From Candidatus Sumerlaeota bacterium (lineage in GTDB: Bacteria > Sumerlaeota > Sumerlaeia > JADFCT01), in the NCBI GenBank assembly GCA_026398575.1, contig JAPLSP010000484.1, forward strand, positions 1 through 12,341: 12,341 bases of DNA. Reading direction: 5' to 3'. The translations under genes were made by a program, and so were the position numbers. This document shows positions 1 to 5,472 of the stretch, piece after piece; the stretch's first letter is position 1; every line of letters begins with the position of its first letter. The notes under the pieces are model-generated. The model searched no databases. It saw only the letters and a program-made list of their open reading frames with translations, and was not told the DNA's origin.

Positions 1-40
1 ACTGGGAGCGCCACTGGGAGCGCCGGCATCTCTGCCGGCG
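1..40. repeat. Tandem 12-mer plus GCCGGCA palindrome (short interspersed-type repeat)
   Basis: The 12-mer ACTGGGAGCGCC occurs twice in exact tandem (1-12 and 13-24). It runs into a perfect 8-bp inverted repeat, CGCCGGCA (21-28), TCTC loop, TGCCGGCG (33-40). The arrangement resembles the GGGAGCGCCGGC-type repeats I recall as abundant in Verrucomicrobia genomes. It sits at the 5' edge and appears to be read through in frame as LGAPLGAPASLPA by the HzsA-like gene. Only one end of the element may be visible. Confidence 0.6.
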
Positions 41-2329
41 TATCGTCCCTTCATCGAACAAGCCCTCATCGAATGGGATTGGCGAATGCAGGACGGCATC
101 GGCACGGAGCGCGAAAGCGTCACATACACCGCCGCCATCGAAAAGACGCTCGAACGAGGCGACCGTTTGATCGCGGACCTCCAAGCCTCGGGCACAAGCC
201 TCGAACAGGAATCCCGGCAATGGGCGGCGTTGCGCCTGCGCTGGCGGCAGATCAACGCAGCACAAACCAATGAATCCGCATGTGAAGAACTCTGGCGGCA
301 AACTCACTTGCTGCGCCGCCGCATCGCGCTCGCTAATCCACTGGCCAAGACCGGCCCGATCGCATTCGTTAAACAGGTTCCCGGCGCGTTCAGTCATCAG
401 CTGACGCAATACTATGGCCGCTACGCCAAGCCGGGCGGCGGCGTCTTCGTCCTCGAACGGCCCGGCCAGACGATGCAATGCCGCGCGCTGACCGCTGGCG
501 CGCTGAACGAGGGCAGCTATCAGCATCTCGATGTATCCTATTCGGGCGACAAGCTGCTCTTTTCGTTTTGCGAATGCGACACGGCGCCGGAAAACAGCAT
601 CGCCGGGCGCCAGGGCAGATACTATCACCTCTACGAAATAAACGCCGACGGATCGGGACTGCGCCAACTCACGTCGGGGCCTTATAACGACTTTGCGCCA
701 AGGCGCCTCCCGGATGGACGGATCGTCTTCATCTCGACGCGCCGCGGCGGATGGCATCGCTGCGGCAATCCCGGCTGCGAAAACTACACACTGGCCATGT
801 CCGAGGCGGACGGGAGCAATCCGCATACGATCTCGTTCCACGAGACGCAGGAATGGGACCCGGCGGTGCTCAACGACGGACGCATCGCGTATTCGCGCTG
901 GGATTATGTGGACCGCCACGCCGTCTATTATGAACAGCTCTGGACCGTGCGGACCGACGGCAGCAATCCGGCAGCGCTTTATGGCAACAACACCTTCAAT
1001 CCTGTGGGGACATGGGAGCCGCGCGCCGTGCCGGGTTCGCGCCGGGTGATGGCCACGGCGGGCGCGCATCACGCGATGACCGCCGGCTCGATTGTGCTGG
1101 TGGATCCCAGCGTGGGCGTGGACGGCCCGGCGCCGCTGACGCGCCTGACGCCGGACGCGCTCTTTCCGGAGAGTGAAACGCCGGTGGCGCCGCATTGGCG
1201 CGGAGCGGTTCCGGTCGGCGTGACGACGACGCCCGTCGAGGCGCGGCGATGGCCGGGGCATTGCTATCGCAGCCCCTACCCGCTCAGCGAGACGTACTTC
1301 CTGGCGGCCTACAGCTTCGACAGCCTGCTGGGCGAGGCAAAGGCCAACCCGCCGAATATGTTCGGCCTCTACCTGGTGGATGCGTTCGGCAACAAGGAAC
1401 TGCTGTATCGCGACCTGAATATCGCCAGCCTCTGGCCCGAGGCGCTGCGTCCGCGTCCGCGCCCGCCGGTGGTGGAGAAGGCGACGATCGCCGCCACAAG
1501 CGAAGGGTTTTGCTTCGTGCAGAACGTGTATGCCGCCGCGCCGCCGCTGCCGCTGGGATCGGTGAAGCGGCTCCGCATCGTGCAGGTCCTGCCCAAGAGC
1601 ACGCCCGGCGCCAACAACCCGATGGTGGGGCTGGCGAACGCCTCGCCCGGCAAGCAGACGCTCGGCACGGTACCCGTCGAAGCGGACGGCTCGGCGTTCT
1701 TCCGCGCGCCCGCCGGACTGCCGATCTCGTTCCAGGCTTTGGATGAACGCGGGCAGGCCATACAGGTGATGCGGTCGGAAATTTATCTTCAGGGCGGCGA
1801 AGTCGCGTCATGCGTCGGCTGCCATGAAAACCGCATGACGGCGCCGCCTGCGGGCGGGCGCGGCGCGGCGCTGGCGCGCGGGGCATCCGCCATCGAGCCT
1901 GGCCCCGACGGCTCGAAACCGCTCTCCTATCCTCTTCTGGTTCAGCCGGTGCTCGACGCGCAATGCGTGCGCTGCCACAGCGGCGAGAATCCCAAAGGCA
2001 AAGTGGTTCTGAGCGGCGAACCCAAAGGACATTACACCGCCAGCTATAACGCGCTCGCGCCGCTGGTGCCGATTGCGCAATGGACGGGCGGGGACTTCCG
2101 CAAGACCAATAGCGAACCGCTTGCCACGCCGGATTTCTTCGGCGCGCGCGCGAGCAAACTGATGAAGAAGCTGCTGGCGGGACACCAGGACGTGAAACTC
2201 ACCGCCGCGCAAATCGAACGCCTCGCGACATGGATGGACGCCAACGCCCTCTTCTACGGCAGTTTCGATCCCGCAGACCAAGCGCGCCAACAGCGCGGCG
2301 AAAGAATCGCCGGGCCAGGATTAGAGTAA
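2..2329 (+). CDS. HzsA-like beta-propeller / di-haem cytochrome c protein (5' partial)
   Basis: The protein belongs to the large exported proteins resembling the alpha subunit of hydrazine synthase, widespread in Planctomycetes and Verrucomicrobia, mostly without known reaction. Numbering from the ATG at 86: an N-terminal helical part is followed by a propeller with a clear TolB/PD40 repeat (about 194-220, LTSGPYNDFAPRRLPDG), a middle domain, haem motif CVGCH at 576-580, a second haem motif CVRCH at 627-631, and a C-terminal helical segment ending near LFYGSFDP. The frame is open to the window edge and the residues before Met86 (RPFIEQALIEWDW then RMQDGIG) read as protein, so the start and the expected signal peptide lie upstream; ATG 86 is probably internal. 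It ends with TAA. No HZS beta or gamma subunit is nearby, so true hydrazine synthesis is not implied. An electron-transfer or redox role in the periplasm is inferred from the two haems. Confidence 0.85.
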   Translation: MGAPLGAPASLPAYRPFIEQALIEWDWRMQDGIGTERESVTYTAAIEKTLERGDRLIADLQASGTSLEQESRQWAALRLRWRQINAAQTNESACEELWRQTHLLRRRIALANPLAKTGPIAFVKQVPGAFSHQLTQYYGRYAKPGGGVFVLERPGQTMQCRALTAGALNEGSYQHLDVSYSGDKLLFSFCECDTAPENSIAGRQGRYYHLYEINADGSGLRQLTSGPYNDFAPRRLPDGRIVFISTRRGGWHRCGNPGCENYTLAMSEADGSNPHTISFHETQEWDPAVLNDGRIAYSRWDYVDRHAVYYEQLWTVRTDGSNPAALYGNNTFNPVGTWEPRAVPGSRRVMATAGAHHAMTAGSIVLVDPSVGVDGPAPLTRLTPDALFPESETPVAPHWRGAVPVGVTTTPVEARRWPGHCYRSPYPLSETYFLAAYSFDSLLGEAKANPPNMFGLYLVDAFGNKELLYRDLNIASLWPEALRPRPRPPVVEKATIAATSEGFCFVQNVYAAAPPLPLGSVKRLRIVQVLPKSTPGANNPMVGLANASPGKQTLGTVPVEADGSAFFRAPAGLPISFQALDERGQAIQVMRSEIYLQGGEVASCVGCHENRMTAPPAGGRGAALARGASAIEPGPDGSKPLSYPLLVQPVLDAQCVRCHSGENPKGKVVLSGEPKGHYTASYNALAPLVPIAQWTGGDFRKTNSEPLATPDFFGARASKLMKKLLAGHQDVKLTAAQIERLATWMDANALFYGSFDPADQARQQRGERIAGPGLE

Positions 2330-2344
2330 ACTCTGTTGCAGACT

Positions 2345-2380
2345 TTGGTCCCTCGAGTCCCTTGGGTCCCTTTCGTCCCT
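2345..2380. repeat. Four-copy 9-bp periodic repeat (nnnGTCCCT)
   Basis: Four consecutive 9-mers share GTCCCT at the same phase: TTGGTCCCT, CGAGTCCCT, TGGGTCCCT, TTCGTCCCT. They fill the 89-bp gap between two convergent genes, starting 15 bp after the TAA of the haem protein. All copies point the same way, so the array does not fold into an obvious hairpin and is not a terminator. Function unknown. Confidence 0.7.
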
Positions 2381-2418
2381 CCCGAGCTAAATCCCCTCAG
2401 CTTAGAGATTATGGCCTC

Positions 2419-3702
2419 TCACGGCTTTCTCTTCTCAAAATAATCGTAGAACACATCTGCCAGTTTTTCTCCGTAGGTCTCCCAATGCTTGGCCGAGGGA
2501 TAATCCTTCAGGCCGGCGATCCAGTAGCAATTAAATTCATGAACGACGGCGTCAATGCCGAAGCGCTCCAGCCATCCGTCGCCGAGGCTGCCGGGGTTTC
2601 GGAATGCGGCCTTCGTGCTGCCTTCCGTGAACCAGGTGTGTTTGCGGAGCAGTTGCTCCAGCATGGCCATGCGCTCCAGATACCCCTGCAGCTGCGGTAC
2701 CGCCGGACGGCTGATATGCAGCTGTCCGTTGCCGTCGTTGTGCAGTTCCATCGCCAGCTGCGGCGCCTGTTTGGACTTGACCATTCCCTCCAGCCATTTT
2801 TCCAGCGCGGAATTTTCCGGAGAGAGTTGCGGATTGGCGGGCTTGTCCCAATCGCGGTTAAGGTCCTTGCCCTGAAGATTGAAACGGGTCAGGCCGTGAG
2901 CCACGCCGTCCTTGTTCGCCATCGGCATGATGTAAACGCAGTAGCGTTGGAGGAATTTTTTCGCGTCGCCGTCGCCCTTCAGCAGCCGCCCGATGAGCCC
3001 CTCCGCGATCCAGTTGCCTCCGGATTCCCACGGATGCGCCCTTGCCCGGATAAAAACTCGATACGTAGCGTTCGGGTCGCCGATGCGGATGATTTCCAAT
3101 TCGCGTCCCTCTACCGTCTTGCCGATGGGTGTGATCTGAACCAGCGGATTCGGGCGAATGGCCGCGAGCAGCCGGTCAAGGTCCGAGAGGCGATAAGGTT
3201 CAAGCCGCGCCACGTATAATTTCGGCCCCGGCATTTCGATGGTGAGGCGCACGCGATTTTGGGGAAGGTTTTCCGTCGCGACGGGTTTCCAGTTCCGCCC
3301 ATCCTCCGAAATCACCGCCATCTTCATTTCTCTCCCGACCGAGCCTGGGCGCCCATTCCAGACGTTGTCCATGTTCTTGAATTCGAGCGTGAATTTGGCG
3401 CCAGGCTTGCCCTGAATCTGAAAATGGAAATGCCCGGCCGCGCGATTGGGCGAGGAACGTTCCAGATCGTAGATGAGATAAACCAGAATCACGCCTTCAG
3501 TAGTAGTATCATACCAAAGCGGCGAAGCGTTTTCGAAGTTGGTCGCAATATATTCAAAGCCGCTGACGCCACTGGCAGGCGCCGATGAAAGGCCAACGGG
3601 CTGGCTGGTGGAAGAGGCGGCGCCGGCGGAGATATTCAGCATGAGAAGCAAAAAGATAAGCGGCCTGGCAGTGATAATGCTGAATTTGGGTGACGTACTC
3701 AT
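2419..3702 (-). CDS. Exported M14 zinc carboxypeptidase with Pepdidase_M14_N-like domain
   Basis: Metallocarboxypeptidase that would remove C-terminal residues from peptides, probably in the periplasm. Numbered from the ATG at 3702 (427 aa): a signal peptide (hydrophobic core PLIFLLLMLNISAGA, about 14-28), an N-terminal beta-sandwich as in cytosolic-type M14 enzymes (about 48-175), then the M14 fold. Zinc ligands are H223 and E226 (HPWE) and H321 (ELHNDG). Substrate carboxylate binders are N282-R283 (GKDLNRDW), and the catalytic base is E389 (VVHEFN), so the active site is complete. ATG 3702 is chosen because it overlaps the stop of the preceding gene as ATGA. An in-frame ATG at 3720 adds six residues, but its AGGGG lies directly against the codon, too close for a normal ribosome site. 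It is third in a minus-strand operon. Exact substrate unknown; CCP-like deglutamylation is possible but not shown. Confidence 0.88.
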   Translation of the reverse strand: MSTSPKFSIITARPLIFLLLMLNISAGAASSTSQPVGLSSAPASGVSGFEYIATNFENASPLWYDTTTEGVILVYLIYDLERSSPNRAAGHFHFQIQGKPGAKFTLEFKNMDNVWNGRPGSVGREMKMAVISEDGRNWKPVATENLPQNRVRLTIEMPGPKLYVARLEPYRLSDLDRLLAAIRPNPLVQITPIGKTVEGRELEIIRIGDPNATYRVFIRARAHPWESGGNWIAEGLIGRLLKGDGDAKKFLQRYCVYIMPMANKDGVAHGLTRFNLQGKDLNRDWDKPANPQLSPENSALEKWLEGMVKSKQAPQLAMELHNDGNGQLHISRPAVPQLQGYLERMAMLEQLLRKHTWFTEGSTKAAFRNPGSLGDGWLERFGIDAVVHEFNCYWIAGLKDYPSAKHWETYGEKLADVFYDYFEKRKP

Positions 3703-4070
3703 GAGGCTTGATATAGCCATCCCCTGGATACTGCTTTATCTCTTAAATACTCAGCTTTTTTTTGAACTTGGCTATTCGATAAATTCGAGAAATCAATCAC
3801 AGCGTGCTCAGGAAAAACAGCAGGGGCGGGCGCCGCTGAGAGCCCGAAAATATGACACTCGCCAACAGAAACACCCATGACGCCAACGGATTGGCAGTGC
3901 AATACTTCAAAATAATGCGTCCATGCTTTCTCGGGAGAGATCATGTCGCCATCATAAACCGAAAGACGCCGATTATCCTTTGGTGTCGGTTTGAAGACTT
4001 GAGAAGTTATTTGGCCTTGTTGGACCCAGGCAGGATGAACTTGCCGGAGAAGGATCGTCCTTACGTTCAT
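3699..4070 (-). CDS. Conserved 123-aa protein of unknown function, second gene of a coupled cassette
   Basis: I do not assign a function. The 123-aa protein has no signal peptide or membrane segment and so is likely cytoplasmic. A dense block at 11-42 (VHPAWV, TSQVFKPTPKD, LSVYDGD) looks like a conserved core. It is followed by a short helix with AWTHY, a hydrophobic strand (SVGVMGVSVGEC), the block FPEHAVIDF at 86-94, and a basic C-terminal helix ending in RGWLY. The start at 4070 is well supported: GGAGG lies 6 nt upstream and the ATG overlaps the previous stop as ATGA. An in-frame ATG at 4112 would add 14 arginine-rich residues read from the end of the neighbour and is unlikely. Its stop overlaps the ATG of the M14 gene, again as ATGA. 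I have the impression of having seen this type of sequence as hypothetical proteins in varied bacteria, but cannot verify it. Confidence 0.82.
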   Translation of the reverse strand: MNVRTILLRQVHPAWVQQGQITSQVFKPTPKDNRRLSVYDGDMISPEKAWTHYFEVLHCQSVGVMGVSVGECHIFGLSAAPAPAVFPEHAVIDFSNLSNSQVQKKAEYLRDKAVSRGWLYQAS

Positions 4071-5191
4071 GCGACGCCTCCGACGATGACGCGGATTCGT
4101 TCGCATAGCCATTGCCAGTCTGGCGCCTTGTTTAGATTCAGAGATCGAGTTTCCTCTTTATCATTATCCATATTCAGGGCAAACCATTCGGCTGCATGCT
4201 CTTGCAGATTTATGTCCACAGTAACTCTATCAGGACCGCGAGACCATTCCGCTTGAATCCCTCCTTCGGGCGTTGGAAAGATATGCGGGAGCGGCAGGTC
4301 ATCCGGGAAATCTTGATCGAATGTTTTTGCCAGCCAGTCCATCCCCTCTTTAGGGGGAGCAATTCCTCCGCCTTCCAGCCAGCCATCCTTTAAACTTCGC
4401 AATTCCTCCAAACGCGCCGGCACATCCAATGGATCGAGAACGCTAATATATTCTATAGATTCGAAACCCTGCAATTTCCCTTGCCGTGTGAATTTACCCA
4501 CACCCTGAAGCATTACGCGCGTTCCGGTTTTATATCCAGTGAAAGCTTCAAAAATAGTCTCCAAGTGTTGCGACGCCATAGGGGCTTTTACCTTATGTCC
4601 GTCGAACATTTGAATTTCAAATGTCATATCATCCTGATCGGCTTCGGGTATTGCTCCGCGCATCAAGATTTCCTCGGTGATCTCCTTAATGCTCGTCGAG
4701 GCTAAAACGAGTTTTCGCCGAGTCTCTTTGGTTAACCGGGGCGGCGTTGTTTGTGCTGGAGCGGCCAGCTCAATCGCCTCTCCTTCCCGGAGGCTGCGGC
4801 CGAATTTATCGAAATAAGCAAGAACTTTTTCCGGCAGATATGCTGAAACTGGCTTATTTTTTTCGGCTGCTTCGACGGCGCAAAGGATAGCGTCTCTGCC
4901 TTGCTCAAAGTATTTTTGATTCGCAGGAGGAATAAGCACAGACGCCGCGAACAAAACAATTATAGGAATGGCGCTTCCTTCCTCTACGCCAACGAGTTTA
5001 AGTTCAAACCCATCGGCAAATCCGCGCGGAGCGCGCTGGCGATCCGGATGCGCCTGGATGAATTTCCATTTGGCAACTTCAATCACCATTTCATCAAGAA
5101 CAGCAAAGTCTTTAAGAAATTCCAGCGGTATCGCATGTTCTTCGAATCGCGGGCCGATCAGGCGCGGTAGAAGAAAAGGTGCCATACTCAT
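4067..5191 (-). CDS. Conserved 374-aa protein of unknown function, first gene of a coupled cassette
   Basis: Function not recognised. Three parts are visible. The N-terminal part (about 1-145) has LIGPRFEEHAIPLEFLKDF, a basic patch around RQRAPRGFADG, and a hydrophobic stretch SAIPIIVLFAASVLIPP (73-89) that could be a buried helix or strand rather than a membrane span. The middle part (about 150-255) is a beta-rich segment with GYKTGTRVMLQGVGKFTRQG. The C-terminal part (about 260-368) carries LKDGWLEGGGIAPP and IFPTPEGGIQAEW, a pattern I associate with many small uncharacterised bacterial proteins. No signal peptide is seen. ATG 5191 is supported by GAGGTG with about 5 nt spacing; the next Met (5185) is two codons in. 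It is the first gene of the operon and is preceded by a promoter at 5251-5280. The DNA is clearly lower in GC than the flanking genes, consistent with acquisition by transfer. Confidence 0.85.
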   Translation of the reverse strand: MSMAPFLLPRLIGPRFEEHAIPLEFLKDFAVLDEMVIEVAKWKFIQAHPDRQRAPRGFADGFELKLVGVEEGSAIPIIVLFAASVLIPPANQKYFEQGRDAILCAVEAAEKNKPVSAYLPEKVLAYFDKFGRSLREGEAIELAAPAQTTPPRLTKETRRKLVLASTSIKEITEEILMRGAIPEADQDDMTFEIQMFDGHKVKAPMASQHLETIFEAFTGYKTGTRVMLQGVGKFTRQGKLQGFESIEYISVLDPLDVPARLEELRSLKDGWLEGGGIAPPKEGMDWLAKTFDQDFPDDLPLPHIFPTPEGGIQAEWSRGPDRVTVDINLQEHAAEWFALNMDNDKEETRSLNLNKAPDWQWLCERIRVIVGGVA

Positions 5192-5250
5192 ATCATCACC
5201 TCAGCGTCTCATTTTTTATGCGCTAAGATGGAAAGCAAAGCGGCTGAGCT

Positions 5251-5280
5251 AAAATACCGCCATTTCTTAGAGCGCGTCAA
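5251..5280 (-). promoter_or_regulatory. Predicted sigma70-like promoter of the minus-strand operon
   Basis: Reading the minus strand: -35 TTGACG (5280-5275; 5 of 6 to TTGACA), 18-nt spacer, -10 TATTTT (5256-5251; 4 of 6 to TATAAT). The predicted start near 5244 gives a leader of about 53 nt before ATG 5191. The -35 box lies inside the left arm of the inverted repeat at 5274-5294. Prediction from sequence only. Confidence 0.45.
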
Positions 5281-5294
5281 GCCATGCTTGACGC
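5274..5294. promoter_or_regulatory. Perfect 9-bp inverted repeat, candidate shared operator between divergent promoters
   Basis: GCGTCAAGC, CAT, GCTTGACGC form a perfect palindrome with a 3-nt centre. Each arm contains TTGACG reading outward, and each is placed correctly to be the -35 box of one of two divergent promoters. A dimeric regulator bound here would cover both -35 boxes. The plus strand continues with TTTTTC, so the element also looks like an intrinsic terminator, but no plus-strand gene lies upstream for it to end. The operator reading is an inference. Confidence 0.5.
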
Positions 5295-5315
5295 TTTTTC
5301 TTATTGTCTTATGAT
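5288..5315 (+). promoter_or_regulatory. Predicted sigma70-like promoter of the transglutaminase-like gene
   Basis: -35 TTGACG (5288-5293; 5 of 6), 16-nt T-rich spacer, -10 TATGAT (5310-5315; 5 of 6). The predicted start near 5322 leaves a leader of about 150 nt before ATG 5473. In that leader I see only a short GGTCGGACC palindrome and no known riboswitch. The -35 box is the right arm of the inverted repeat at 5274-5294. Confidence 0.5.
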
Positions 5316-5472
5316 GCTGTAGATTTTTCAATAGCGCAAATTAGGTCGGACCGCGCAAAGGAAATAAATAATTTTTCCGCCTGACATCCCTGCGCAATCA
5401 TGGCTATGATCGCTGCCATTATGCTTTTCGATTCCTCTAAAGATACCTTCAAAGGGGAGGTTTTTTCAGCGC

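Noticed and set aside
2..2329. Hydrazine synthase and an anammox organism
   Set aside because: The similarity is to the alpha subunit only. No beta or gamma subunit or other anammox gene is present, the Tyr ligand position is Met, and HzsA-like proteins are common outside anammox bacteria.
2345..2380. CRISPR array
   Set aside because: The units are 9 bp, contiguous and without 25-40-bp spacers; no cas gene is present.
2230..3219. A 329-codon plus-strand frame spanning the end of the haem gene and the M14 gene
   Set aside because: It overlaps two well-supported genes, lacks a ribosome site and shows no domain. It is a shadow of the M14 coding strand.
5400..5472. Upstream ATG codons at 5400 and nearby as an alternative start of the transglutaminase-like gene
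   Set aside because: They are in a different frame from the 860-aa protein. The codons directly upstream of 5473 in its own frame contain no start codon, and the signal peptide begins at 5473.
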